Of a stretch of DNA of 55,149 nucleotides, positions 46,458-54,953 are shown piece after piece (position 1 is the stretch's first letter; every line of letters starts with the position of its first letter). Source of the DNA: Caulobacter endophyticus (GTDB lineage: Bacteria > Pseudomonadota > Alphaproteobacteria > Caulobacterales > Caulobacteraceae); assembly GCF_029543245.1 (NCBI RefSeq), contig NZ_JARQWV010000030.1, forward strand, positions 1 to 55,149, given 5' to 3'. The translations under genes and the position numbers were made by a program. The notes beneath the pieces are model-generated. The model was not told the DNA's origin. It saw only the letters and a program-made list of their open reading frames with translations, and ran no database searches.

Positions 46458-48626
46458 TCAGACAGATTGAACGAACGGCAACCTTGTCGTCGCCTGGCCG
46501 GACAGCGCCAGCAGGGCGTTGGCCACGGCCGGACCGATCACCGGCGTGCCCGGTTCGCCCACCCCGCTGGGCGGCGCGGCGGACGGGACGATGTGGGTCT
46601 CCACGCTCGGCGCCTCGCCGATCCGCAGCACGCGATAGGTGTCGAAATTGCTCTGGTCGACCGCGCCCTCGGTCAGGGTGATCTCGCCGTACAGCACCGC
46701 CGACAGGCCATAGCAGGTCCCGCCCTCCACCTGGGCGGCGATCTGGTCGGGCGACACGGCCGTGCCGCAGTCGATGGCGCTCACCACCCGGCCGACCCGG
46801 GGCGCGCCGTCCACCAGCTTGACCTCGGCGACCTGGGCGACGACCGAGCCGAAGCTCTCGTGCACCGCCACGCCGCGCGTCCAGCCGGCGCCCGCCGTCG
46901 GCCCGGCCTTCTCGACGGCCAGGTTCAGCGCCGCCAGATGACGGGTCGCACCGGCCTTGGCGTAGAGCGCTCGGCGATACTCGATCGGATCCTTGCCGGC
47001 CTTGCGGGCCAGTTGGTCGATGGTGTGCTCCATGACGAAGGCGGTGTGGGTGGCCCCCACCGAGCGCCACCACAGCACCGGCACGCCGACCTCCGGAAAG
47101 GCGACCTGGGCGTCGACGATCGGCGTGGCCTTCAGGTAGGGCGAATCCGACGCCCCCTCGACGGCGGTCTGGTCGACGCCCTTGGAGGGCATCGGCGAGT
47201 CCTTCATGATCGACTGGCTGACGATGCGGTGGCGCCAGGTCGCGGGCATGCCGTCCTTGTCCAGCGTCACCCGCACGGCGTGGGCGACCAGCGGCCGGTA
47301 GTAGCCGGCGCGCATGTCGTCCTCGCGGGTCCAGACCAGCTTCACCGGCTTGCCGCCCCCTACCTTCTTGGCCACGTGGACGCACTCGGCCACGTAGTCG
47401 GAGGTGAAGGTCGCCCGCCGCCCGAACGAACCGCCGGCGAACAGGGTCTCGACCTCGACCGAGCCCGGCAGGGCGCCGACGATCTTGGCCGCGTTCAGCT
47501 GATCCAGCGTCTGGCCCTGCGAGCCGTGGACCAGCCTGACCGAATTGCCGTCGACGATCGCCACGCAGTTCATCGGCTCCATCGTGGCGTGGGCCAGATA
47601 GGGGAACTCGTAGACCGCCTCGAAGGCGTCCGAGCCGCCCGCCGCCTGGGCGGTGTCGCCCTTGGCCCCGAACGACTCCCACTTCTGCGCGGCCGGCCCC
47701 TTGCCGGTCGCCAGGGCCCGGAAGGCCGCGGCGATCTGCGCCGAGGCCCGCTTTTCGGCCTTGCCCTCGTCCCAGCGCACGGTGAGCGCCTCGCGGCCCA
47801 GCCGCGCGGCCCAGGTGGACTTGGCCACCACCGCGACGCCGGTCGGGATCTCGAACACGTCGACCACGCCGGCGACCTTCCTGGCCGCGTCGGCGTCGAA
47901 GCTTTCGACCTTGGCCCCGAAGCGCGGCGCATGGGCGACCATGGCCGTCAGCATGTCGGGCAGGTGGACGTCCTGGGTGTAGCGAGCGCTGCCGTCGCTC
48001 TTGGCCTGCGCGTCCTTGCGGCGCACGCGATCGGTGCCGACCAGGGTGAAGGTCTTGGGATCCTTCAGCGCCGGATTGGCCGGCGGGGTCACCTTGGAGG
48101 CGTCGGCCATCAGGTCGGCGAAGGCGGCGGTCCTGCCCGAGCCGTGGGTCAGCAGGCCGTCCTTGACCACGACCTCGCCGGCCGGGACGTTCCAGCGGTT
48201 GGCGGCGGCCTCGACGAACATCGCCCGCGCCCCGGCGCCGGCCTTGCGCAGCTGCTCCCAGCTGTTGGAGATCGCCGAGCTGCCGCCGGTCAGCTGCGCG
48301 CCCAGGGCGCCGTTGCCGTAGAGCTTGGCGTTGGCCGGCGACTGCTCGACCCGCACCTTGGTCCAGTCGGCGTCCAGCTCTTCGGCGACGATCGCCGCCA
48401 GGCCCGCATGGCTGCCCTGGCCGAACTCGACGTGCTTGGAGATCACGGTGACGAAGCCGTCGGGCTCGAAGCGGATGAACGGCCCGAACGCGCCGACCTC
48501 GACCTTGGAGCCGGCGCTCATCAGGTCGGCCGGCGAGCAGCCCACCGCCAGCGCCCCGCCGACGACCACCGCCCCGACCACCACCTCGCGGCGGCTGAAG
48601 CCCTCGGATTTGGCGGGCGCGTTCAT
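46458..48626 (-). CDS. Molybdenum hydroxylase large subunit (IorB-like)
   Basis: This 722-aa subunit resembles isoquinoline 1-oxidoreductase beta and other one-piece aldehyde/xanthine dehydrogenase family large subunits that hold the Mo cofactor. The N-terminus has a Tat-type RR pair (R12, R13) before a hydrophobic core ending in a possible lipobox AVGC (C30), so the enzyme may be a Tat-exported lipoprotein. VEFGQGSHAGLAAIVAEEL and the C-terminal GVGEPGTPVIGPAVANAL (catalytic Glu) are family hallmarks. The substrate is unknown. Its ATG overlaps the small-subunit stop by 4 bases; XdhC and MocA encoded nearby are the expected maturases. Confidence 0.87.
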   Translation of the reverse strand: MNAPAKSEGFSRREVVVGAVVVGGALAVGCSPADLMSAGSKVEVGAFGPFIRFEPDGFVTVISKHVEFGQGSHAGLAAIVAEELDADWTKVRVEQSPANAKLYGNGALGAQLTGGSSAISNSWEQLRKAGAGARAMFVEAAANRWNVPAGEVVVKDGLLTHGSGRTAAFADLMADASKVTPPANPALKDPKTFTLVGTDRVRRKDAQAKSDGSARYTQDVHLPDMLTAMVAHAPRFGAKVESFDADAARKVAGVVDVFEIPTGVAVVAKSTWAARLGREALTVRWDEGKAEKRASAQIAAAFRALATGKGPAAQKWESFGAKGDTAQAAGGSDAFEAVYEFPYLAHATMEPMNCVAIVDGNSVRLVHGSQGQTLDQLNAAKIVGALPGSVEVETLFAGGSFGRRATFTSDYVAECVHVAKKVGGGKPVKLVWTREDDMRAGYYRPLVAHAVRVTLDKDGMPATWRHRIVSQSIMKDSPMPSKGVDQTAVEGASDSPYLKATPIVDAQVAFPEVGVPVLWWRSVGATHTAFVMEHTIDQLARKAGKDPIEYRRALYAKAGATRHLAALNLAVEKAGPTAGAGWTRGVAVHESFGSVVAQVAEVKLVDGAPRVGRVVSAIDCGTAVSPDQIAAQVEGGTCYGLSAVLYGEITLTEGAVDQSNFDTYRVLRIGEAPSVETHIVPSAAPPSGVGEPGTPVIGPAVANALLALSGQATTRLPFVQSV

Positions 48627-49192
48627 CGCACCTCTCCGCGCTGCACCCGCGAGGTGGCGCCGGAGGCGGCCGAGATCGCCTCGTCGACATCGGCCTCGAC
48701 CTCGGCTTGCTTCGCCGCCGGCGGCGCGGCGACCACCGGGGCCGCCGTGCTGGTCGCGGCGTCCTTGATCGCCGCCCGGATCCGCTGATAGGCGCCGCAG
48801 CGACAGATGTTGCCGCCCATGGCCGCGTCGATGTCCTCGTCGCTGGGCGACTTGGTGGCCGCCAGCAGGGCCGCGGCCGACATGATCTGGCCCGACTGGC
48901 AGTAGCCGCACTGGGGCACGTCCAGCTTCACCCAGGCCTGCTGCAGCGGGTGGGCGCCGCCCAGCCCCTCGATGGTGGTGATCTTCGCGCCGGAAAGGGC
49001 GGCGATCGGGGTGACGCAGGAGCGCACCGGGTCGCCGTTCACATGCACCGTGCAGGCCCCGCACTGGGCCAGGCCGCAGCCGAACTTCGTGCCCGTCAGG
49101 CCCAGCTCGTCGCGCAGCACCCACAGCAGCGGCGTGTCCGGTTCGGCCTGCACCGACACCGTCTTGCCGTTGACGTCCAAGCTCGCCGCCAT
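48623..49192 (-). CDS. Molybdenum hydroxylase small [2Fe-2S] subunit (IorA-like)
   Basis: This 189-aa electron-transfer subunit carries two [2Fe-2S] clusters. The plant-ferredoxin-type ligands are C39, C44, C47 and C59 (KFGCGLAQCGACTV, RSCV). The second set is C95, C98, C130 and C132 (PQCGYCQSG, NICRCGAY). A 40-residue Ala/Glu-rich tail extends beyond the usual end (about 150 aa), function unknown. It has no signal peptide, so it would be carried out of the cytoplasm with the Tat-type large subunit if that is exported. It is first of the two-gene unit. Confidence 0.93.
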   Translation of the reverse strand: MAASLDVNGKTVSVQAEPDTPLLWVLRDELGLTGTKFGCGLAQCGACTVHVNGDPVRSCVTPIAALSGAKITTIEGLGGAHPLQQAWVKLDVPQCGYCQSGQIMSAAALLAATKSPSDEDIDAAMGGNICRCGAYQRIRAAIKDAATSTAAPVVAAPPAAKQAEVEADVDEAISAASGATSRVQRGEVR

Positions 49193-49382
49193 GCGTCGTC
49201 TCCTGCCCCGAAAGCGGAGCTAACACCGTTATCTCGATGCGCCGCCAGCGAAATTTCATGCCGCCAGGATCGCGCAAGACTCAGTTCCTTGAACGCCTGT
49301 TGCGCGAAAGGGCTCACGTTCGCGGCCGACGCGCCCTAGCTTTAGGGCAAGACCCGCGCGACCACCGCCAGAGGACCCCGCC

Positions 49383-50279
49383 TTGGACTCCTTCCCCGCC
49401 TACTTCCCCCTCGCCGGCCGCAAGGTGGTGATCGCCGGAACCGGCGAAGGCGCCGAGGCCAAGGCCCGGCTGTTCGACGGCTCGCCCGCCACCCTGGTGC
49501 GCCTCGACGGCCATGCCGCCTTCCTGCCCGGCTCCTATTCGGGGGCGGTGCTGGCCTTCGTTTCGAGTTCAGATGAGGTGTTCGCCCAAGCGGCCGCCCG
49601 CGCCGCGCGCGCCGCGGGCGTGCTGGTCAACGTCGTCGACAAGCCCGACATGTGCGACTTCAACACCCCCGCCGTCATCGACCGCGGCGAGGTGGTGGCC
49701 GCCGTCGGCACCGGCGGCGCAGCGCCCGTGCTGGCCACCATGCTGCGCTCCGATATCGAGGCCCAGGTGCCCGAGGGCGCTGGCCGCGTGGCCGCCCTGA
49801 TGCGCCACTTCCAGAGCGAGGTGCGCGGCGCCCTGCCCACCCTGCACGAACGCCGCGCCTTCCTGCGCGAGGCGCTGTCGGGCGAGGCCGCCCAGGCGGC
49901 CATGACCGGCGACATGGAAAAGGCCGGCGCCCTGTTCCGCGAGGCCCTGGCCAAGAGCGTGAAGAAGGAAGGCAAGGTCCGCTTCGTGGCCGGCAAGGGC
50001 CCCGCCGACCTGCTGACCCTGCGCGCCGTGCGGGCGCTGTCGGCCGCCGACGTGCTGGTCATCGACGAGGCCGCCGATCCCGAGGTGGTCACCATGGCCC
50101 GCCGCGACGCCCACCGCCTTGCGCCCGCCGAGGCCACGCCCGAGCATCTGATCGAGCTGGCCAGGAGCGGCCGCCAGGTCGTGCGGCTGGTGGCGGCGCC
50201 GGTCGAGGCGGCAGACATCCAGGCGCTCGCGGCGGCGGGCGTGGCGGTCGAGGTGCTGCTGGCGGCGCCGGCTTCCTGA
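49383..50279 (+). CDS. Siroheme synthase, N-terminal part with degenerate methyltransferase half
   Basis: This 298-aa protein begins as CysG/Met8: precorrin-2 dehydrogenase/ferrochelatase with FPLAGRKVVIAGTGEGAEAK (NAD site) and VNVVDKPDMCDFNTP (catalytic Asp region, about 85), plus the dimerisation helix HFQSEVRGALPTLHERRAFL. From about 196 it resembles the start of the uroporphyrinogen methyltransferase domain (KVRFVAGKGPADLLTLRAVR) but then loses the GDPxxFGRG SAM motif (AAPVEAADIQALAAAG instead) and stops. Normal CysG has about 457 aa. The methyltransferase must come from elsewhere. The start is TTG 49383 with GAGG upstream. Confidence 0.85.
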   Translation: MDSFPAYFPLAGRKVVIAGTGEGAEAKARLFDGSPATLVRLDGHAAFLPGSYSGAVLAFVSSSDEVFAQAAARAARAAGVLVNVVDKPDMCDFNTPAVIDRGEVVAAVGTGGAAPVLATMLRSDIEAQVPEGAGRVAALMRHFQSEVRGALPTLHERRAFLREALSGEAAQAAMTGDMEKAGALFREALAKSVKKEGKVRFVAGKGPADLLTLRAVRALSAADVLVIDEAADPEVVTMARRDAHRLAPAEATPEHLIELARSGRQVVRLVAAPVEAADIQALAAAGVAVEVLLAAPAS

Positions 50280-50280
50280 T

Positions 50281-50443
50281 CCCTCTCCCCTTGCGGGAGA
50301 GGGTGGCCCGCGCAGCGGGTCGGGTGAGGGGTCGAAGACCCTCGCCGCCGCGACAATCGTTCGGCCTGAAACGGCGGTTGAACCTTCTGAGAGACCCCTC
50401 ATCCGGCGGCTTCGCCGCCACCTTCTCCCGCAAGGGGAGAAGG
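50281..50443. repeat. Family A paired hairpin repeat, copy 3
   Basis: The left hairpin CTCCCCTTGCGGGAGAGGG starts two bases after the siroheme synthase stop. The right half ends at CTCCCGCAAGGGGAGAAGG. It has the same layout as the copies at 21286-21451 and 37917-38081. The purH leader with its riboswitch begins just beyond. Confidence 0.85.
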
Positions 50444-50485
50444 ATCATCAGGCCGCATTGACTCCCCGACGCCCCTCCGTATGTT

Positions 50486-50570
50486 CCGCGCCGTTCGAGT
50501 GACTGGCGTTGAAGGTGGGTGACCACCGGGGAGCTCGAGACGCATATGCCGCGCGCCTGGGCTCCATTTC
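50486..50570 (+). promoter_or_regulatory. ZTP (pfl-type) riboswitch upstream of purH
   Basis: The leader matches the conserved pfl/ZTP motif: GUGACUGGCG near 50499-50508, then GGGUGACCACCGGGGAGC (50517-50534), a variable arm, and GCCGCGCGCCUGGGC (50548-50562). ZTP riboswitches sense the folate-stress signal Z nucleotide and activate purH, glyA and folate genes. Downstream, GGGCTCC (50559-50565) can pair with GGAGTCCC (50588-50595), which contains the purH ribosome site. Aptamer folding would use the same GGGC, so ligand binding should free translation. No terminator hairpin is seen, so control looks translational. The pairing model is inferred. Confidence 0.85.
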
Positions 50571-50597
50571 TGATCGCAACCAGACCCGGAGTCCCCC

Positions 50598-52190
50598 GTG
50601 CCCGCCGCCCCCGACTATCCGTCCGCCCCCGATCTCGTCGCGCCCAAGCGCGCCCTGCTGTCGGTCTCCGACAAGACCGGCCTCGTCGAAGCGGCCAAGG
50701 TCCTGCACGAGGCGGGCGTCGAGCTGGTCTCGACCGGCGGCACCAAGGCGGCCATCGCCGCGGCCGGCCTGCCGGTGAAGGACGTGTCGGACCTGACCGG
50801 CTTCCCCGAGATGATGGACGGCCGGGTCAAGACCCTGCACCCCATCGTCCACGGCGGGCTGCTGGGCGTTCGCGATGCTCCCGAACACACCAAGTCCATG
50901 GCCGAGCACGGCATCGGCGGCATCGATATCCTGTATGTGAACCTCTATCCGTTCGAGGCCACCGTCGCGAAGGGCGGCGCCTACGAAGAGTGCGTCGAGA
51001 ACATCGACATCGGCGGCCCGGCCATGATCCGCTCGGCGGCCAAGAACCACGGCTACGTCTCGGTCTGCACCGATCCCTCCGACCTTGGCGAAGTGCTGGA
51101 AGCCCTGAAGGCGGCCGGCGGCACGTCGCTGGCTTTGCGCAAGACCCTGGCGGCCCGCGCCTACGCCCGCACGGCGGCCTATGACGCGGCGATCTCGGCC
51201 TGGTTCGCCGGCCAGCTCGGCCAGGACTTCCCGGCCCGCAAGTCGATCGCCGGCGAGCTGCGCCAGACCATGCGCTACGGCGAGAACCCGCACCAGAAGG
51301 CGGCCTTCTACACCTTCCCCAATCCCCGCGTCGGCGTGGCCACGGCCAGGCAGCTGCAGGGCAAGGAACTCAGCTACAACAACATCAACGACACCGACGC
51401 GGCCTTCGAGCTGATCGCGGAGTTCGACCCGGCCCAGGGCCCGGCCGTCGCCATCATTAAGCACGCCAACCCCTGCGGCGTGGCGCTGGGCGCCACCCAG
51501 CGCGAGGCCTATGAGCGGGCGCTGGCCTGCGACCCCACCTCGGCCTTCGGCGGCATCGTCGCCACCAACACCCGCCTGACCCGCGAGGCCGCCGAGGCCA
51601 TGGTCGAGATCTTCACCGAGGTGGTGATCGCGCCGGAAGCCGACGACGACGCCGTCGCCGTGTTCGCCGCCAAGAAGAACCTGCGCCTGCTGGTCACCGG
51701 CGGCCTGCCCGACCCGCTGTCGACGGGCGACACCTTCAAGAGCGTGGCCGGCGGCTTCCTCGTGCAGTCGCGCGACGATGCCCGCATCAAGGCTTCGGAC
51801 CTGAAGATCGTCACCAAGCGCCAGCCGACGGACGAAGAGATCCGCGACATGCTGTTCGCCTTCCAGATCGGCAAGCACGTCAAGTCCAACGCCATCGTCT
51901 ACGCCCGCGCCGGCCAGACCCTGGGCGTCGGCGCCGGCCAGATGAACCGCAAGGACAGCGCCCGCATCGCCGCCCTTCGGGCCGCTGACTTCGGCCTGGA
52001 CCTGGCCGGCTGCGCCTGCGCCTCGGAAGCCTTCTTCCCGTTCGCCGACGGCCTGATCCAGGCGGCCGAAGCCGGCGCCACGGCGATCATCCAGCCGGGC
52101 GGCTCGATGCGCGACGCCGAGGTCATCGAGGCGGCCGACAAGCTTGGCCTCACTATGGCCTTCACCGGTGTGCGAGTGTTCCGCCACTAA
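50598..52190 (+). CDS. purH: Bifunctional AICAR formyltransferase/IMP cyclohydrolase
   Basis: This 530-aa enzyme carries out the last two steps of purine synthesis, from AICAR (Z nucleotide) via FAICAR to IMP. The N-terminal cyclohydrolase domain shows ALLSVSDKTGLVEAA and TLHPIVHGGLL; the C-terminal formyltransferase shows KHANPCGVALG (Lys-His catalytic pair) and MNRKDSARIAAL. Length is normal. The start is GTG 50598 with GGAG six bases upstream, inside the proposed pairing region of the ZTP riboswitch. That fits regulation by its own substrate pool. Confidence 0.97.
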   Translation: MPAAPDYPSAPDLVAPKRALLSVSDKTGLVEAAKVLHEAGVELVSTGGTKAAIAAAGLPVKDVSDLTGFPEMMDGRVKTLHPIVHGGLLGVRDAPEHTKSMAEHGIGGIDILYVNLYPFEATVAKGGAYEECVENIDIGGPAMIRSAAKNHGYVSVCTDPSDLGEVLEALKAAGGTSLALRKTLAARAYARTAAYDAAISAWFAGQLGQDFPARKSIAGELRQTMRYGENPHQKAAFYTFPNPRVGVATARQLQGKELSYNNINDTDAAFELIAEFDPAQGPAVAIIKHANPCGVALGATQREAYERALACDPTSAFGGIVATNTRLTREAAEAMVEIFTEVVIAPEADDDAVAVFAAKKNLRLLVTGGLPDPLSTGDTFKSVAGGFLVQSRDDARIKASDLKIVTKRQPTDEEIRDMLFAFQIGKHVKSNAIVYARAGQTLGVGAGQMNRKDSARIAALRAADFGLDLAGCACASEAFFPFADGLIQAAEAGATAIIQPGGSMRDAEVIEAADKLGLTMAFTGVRVFRH

Positions 52191-52279
52191 GGATTGCGGA
52201 CGCTTTCGGCGCTCCCCAAATCCGATTAGTTCCGCCCGCTCCCCTTGGGGGCGGGCGGAAAGCTGAAGGACGGACGCGC

Positions 52280-53053
52280 ATGGACAGCACAGCCTGGGGA
52301 GCCAAGGTCGTCGCGCGCTCGCGGGTGTTCAAGCCCGCCGGGCTGGGCCCCTTCCCTGTCGCGCTGATCCTGCACGGCTGCGGCGGCAAGACCCCTTTCC
52401 TCGAGACCTATGCCGAGGTCGCGGTAAAGGCCGGCTACGCGGCCATCGTGCTCGACTCGTTCAAGCCGCGCGGCATGAGCACTCTGGACGGCAAGCTGTT
52501 CGTCTGCACCCTGATGACCCTGCACGGCGCCAAGCGCGCGGCCGACATCTTCGGGACTCTGGCCTGGCTGAAGACGCAGAGCTGGGCGCGCGCCGACCAG
52601 GTGTTCCTGGCCGGCTGGAGCCACGGCGCCTGGTCGATCATGGACGCCTACGCCGCCGGAACCTCGGCCCCCAGCGCCACCGGCCTGGCCGACGCCGACG
52701 CGATCGCCCTGCGCAAGCAGGTCAAGGGCGCCCTGCTGGTCTATCCGTATGCGGCCTATCCCTCGATGACCAGCCGACGCGGCTGGGGCCCGGGCGCCCC
52801 ACCGGTGTGGTCGGTGCTGGGCCAGAAGGACGGGGTCGTCGGCTGGCGCTTCCCCAAGAAGGCGCTCGACCGCCTGACCGCCGACGGCGTGAAGGTGGAC
52901 CTGAAGCTCTATCCCGACGCCACCCACGCCTTCGACGACGACAAGGCCAACGACCCGCGGGCCATCTACCGCCCCGACCTGTTCCGCGAGGTGCAGGACT
53001 ATTTCGGCGCGGCCCTGAAGGCCGTCGCGCCGGCCGTGCCGCTGTTTTCCTGA
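52280..53053 (+). CDS. Dienelactone-hydrolase-like alpha/beta hydrolase
   Basis: This 257-aa alpha/beta hydrolase has VALILHGCGGK (oxyanion region), the nucleophile motif AGWSHGAWS (Ser in GxSxG), a late Asp in SVLGQKDGVVGW and the His in PDATHAFDD, so the catalytic triad is complete. It resembles the dienelactone hydrolase family but has a Ser nucleophile where classical dienelactone hydrolase has Cys. Substrate unknown. It follows purH by 89 bp. A GC-rich hairpin TTCCGCCCGC/GCGGGCGGAA at 52230-52260 lies between and may be an attenuator or end of purH. It is convergent with the next gene (6 bp). Confidence 0.83.
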   Translation: MDSTAWGAKVVARSRVFKPAGLGPFPVALILHGCGGKTPFLETYAEVAVKAGYAAIVLDSFKPRGMSTLDGKLFVCTLMTLHGAKRAADIFGTLAWLKTQSWARADQVFLAGWSHGAWSIMDAYAAGTSAPSATGLADADAIALRKQVKGALLVYPYAAYPSMTSRRGWGPGAPPVWSVLGQKDGVVGWRFPKKALDRLTADGVKVDLKLYPDATHAFDDDKANDPRAIYRPDLFREVQDYFGAALKAVAPAVPLFS

Positions 53054-53059
53054 CGCCGC

Positions 53060-53770
53060 TCACACCACCAGCATCACTGCGTTGCCGAAGTTGTGCAGCA
53101 GCACCGGCAGGAGCACGCTGCCGGTCCGCAGGCGCAGCCACACCGCGATCAGCGACGGCAGGGCGGTCAGGGCCATGGTCAGGGCGTCGAACGAGAAGCC
53201 GTCCCTGCCATAGCCGAAGGCGTGGGCCAGGCCGAACAGCGCGCACGACAGGATCGCGCCCCAGCCGAAGGTGATCCCGCCCAGCTTCCACGGCGTTCCG
53301 AAGGCGCGATCGAGCACCAGCAGCAACAGGCCGCGATAGAACAGCTCTTCCTCCAGGCCCGGCATGGTCAGTTGAAAGGCGATGGTCTCGGCCGAGGCCG
53401 GCTCGTTCGGGAAAACCAGGGCGAGCGCCAGGAACAGGCCGACATAGAGGCCCGCCACCGGCAGGGCGGTCTTCAGGCTTCCCTTGTCCTGGACCAGGGT
53501 CAGCCCGCAGCGCTTCCAGCCCAGCATGGCGACGACGGCCAGGGTGGCGGCCAGGGCCAGGATCTTGCCCTGCCAGTTCCACGCGCTTCCCGGCAGCAGC
53601 TGGGGCAGCAGGCCGTAGCCGCGCGTCAGCAGGGCGTCGTTGAGCAAAACGAGGCCCGCCGCCGCCAGCAGCCAGCGCCCGTCGACGCCGCCGCGCCTGA
53701 CGAGCGCGATCACGCCCCCCGCCGCCAGCAGCATGGCGACGATCGCCAGGATGGAAATGAAGCCGTTCAT
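53060..53770 (-). CDS. CPBP-family intramembrane metalloprotease
   Basis: This 236-aa membrane protein has eight transmembrane segments and the CPBP (Rce1-like) motifs: GLEEELFYRGLL (tandem Glu), FGLAHAFGYG, and HNFGNAV near the C-terminus. In eukaryotes relatives cut prenylated proteins; in bacteria they are linked to membrane proteolysis and bacteriocin immunity, often with unknown targets. All predicted active-site residues are present. It is downstream of the AraC gene by 58 bp on the same strand, so they may be co-transcribed. Confidence 0.88.
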   Translation of the reverse strand: MNGFISILAIVAMLLAAGGVIALVRRGGVDGRWLLAAAGLVLLNDALLTRGYGLLPQLLPGSAWNWQGKILALAATLAVVAMLGWKRCGLTLVQDKGSLKTALPVAGLYVGLFLALALVFPNEPASAETIAFQLTMPGLEEELFYRGLLLLVLDRAFGTPWKLGGITFGWGAILSCALFGLAHAFGYGRDGFSFDALTMALTALPSLIAVWLRLRTGSVLLPVLLHNFGNAVMLVV

Positions 53771-53828
53771 GCCTGCTCCTCGAAACTCGATGGCGGCGCT
53801 TTAGGGGGCGTCGGCCGGTCCAGGCTCC

Positions 53829-54905
53829 TCAGAAGGCGGCCGAGCGTTCCTCAAAACCCGGCGAAACCGCCTTCGCCGCCCGCCAGACGCTGGGCGAGAC
53901 CCCTTCGGTCGCCAAGAACACGCGGTTGAAGGAAGCCAGTGAGGCGAAGCCCGCGTCGTGGGCGATGGCGATCAGCTTGTCGTCGGCGCGGGCCGGATCG
54001 GCCAGCAGCCGCCGCGCCTCGTCCATCCGCTGGGCATTGAGGAAGGCCCGGAAGTGATCGTGGCCCAGCCGGTGATTGACGAAGCGGCGCACGATGCGCT
54101 CGGGCGCGCCCATCGCCCGCACGAAGCCGGCGAAGGTCAGGTCGGGATCGAGGTGGACGCGCTCGACCTCGACCAGCGTCTTGAGGCGCAGGGCCAGCCG
54201 CGCCTCGGCCGGATCCTCGGGCGCGGGAACCGCCGGGGCGGGGGCCGGCGCCGCGCCCAGCGGCCGCACCTCGACGCGCAGCACCAGGCTCGCCAGCCAG
54301 GCCGCAAAGGCCAGCAGGGCCAGGTTCTGGACGATGGAAAAGCCCAGCGGCCGCCAGTCCAGCCCCATCACCAGGTCGACGATCAGATCGGCCAGCAGCT
54401 GTCCGGCCATCAGCGCGACCACCCAGATCCGCGCCGCGCGGCGGCCTTCCACCAGGTCGCCCTCGCGGTCGCCGATCACCCGCACGGCCAGGTGGCCGAC
54501 CACGCCAAGGCCCATGCAGACCAGCAGCCACGACAGGCCCCGCTCGGCCAGGGCCGGCCCGAACACGCCCCGGTCGGCGCTGGCGACAACGATCCAGGCG
54601 ATCCCGCCGGCCAGCACCGCTCCACGCGGCCGGAACGCCGGATCGAACGCCGCCAGGCAGAACCACCACAGAAAGACGGCCGCATAGCCGCTCAGCAGGT
54701 GCGCGACCGCCCCCGGCGGTCCGGCCAGACGCAGGGCCGCGTCGGGCGTGTTGCCGGCCAGGAAGCCGGCCAGGCACAGCGCCAACGGCCCAAACGTCGC
54801 CGCCAGCCGCCGCCCCCTGGGGTCGCGCGCCAGCAACGCCGCCAGCCCCAGCAGCAGGGCCGCGCCGGCGATGCGCACGATGACGTCGAGTTGGCGGGGA
54901 TCCAT
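53829..54905 (-). CDS. AraC-family regulator with membrane sensor domain
   Basis: This 358-aa protein has seven predicted transmembrane helices in residues 8-210, and a C-terminal AraC HTH domain (about 245-350) with DDKLIAIAHDAGFASLASFN and RVFLATEGVSPSVWRA. A Pro/Ala linker separates the two. AraC proteins with a seven-helix N-terminus are regulators anchored in the inner membrane, so the target gene must be reachable from the membrane. The sensed signal is unknown. The adjacent CPBP protease is a possible target or processing enzyme, inferred from position. Confidence 0.87.
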   Translation of the reverse strand: MDPRQLDVIVRIAGAALLLGLAALLARDPRGRRLAATFGPLALCLAGFLAGNTPDAALRLAGPPGAVAHLLSGYAAVFLWWFCLAAFDPAFRPRGAVLAGGIAWIVVASADRGVFGPALAERGLSWLLVCMGLGVVGHLAVRVIGDREGDLVEGRRAARIWVVALMAGQLLADLIVDLVMGLDWRPLGFSIVQNLALLAFAAWLASLVLRVEVRPLGAAPAPAPAVPAPEDPAEARLALRLKTLVEVERVHLDPDLTFAGFVRAMGAPERIVRRFVNHRLGHDHFRAFLNAQRMDEARRLLADPARADDKLIAIAHDAGFASLASFNRVFLATEGVSPSVWRAAKAVSPGFEERSAAF

Positions 54906-54953
54906 GGCCGAGGTCTAGCCGAGGAGAGGCGGGCTAGGCGAGGGGTCAAGGAA

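Noticed and set aside
45640..48690. A single 1016-codon minus-strand protein
   Set aside because: Its first two thirds lie out of frame with the clear molybdenum hydroxylase gene. Only the last 247 codons contain a real HTH and membrane helix.
21286..50443. CRISPR array
   Set aside because: The repeats are few, dispersed over tens of kilobases, internally palindromic and paired. There are no regularly spaced direct repeats with spacers, and no cas genes.
52230..52260. Terminator after purH
   Set aside because: The 10-bp GC stem is good, but no T run follows on the plus strand, so I left it as a possible attenuator in the next gene's entry.
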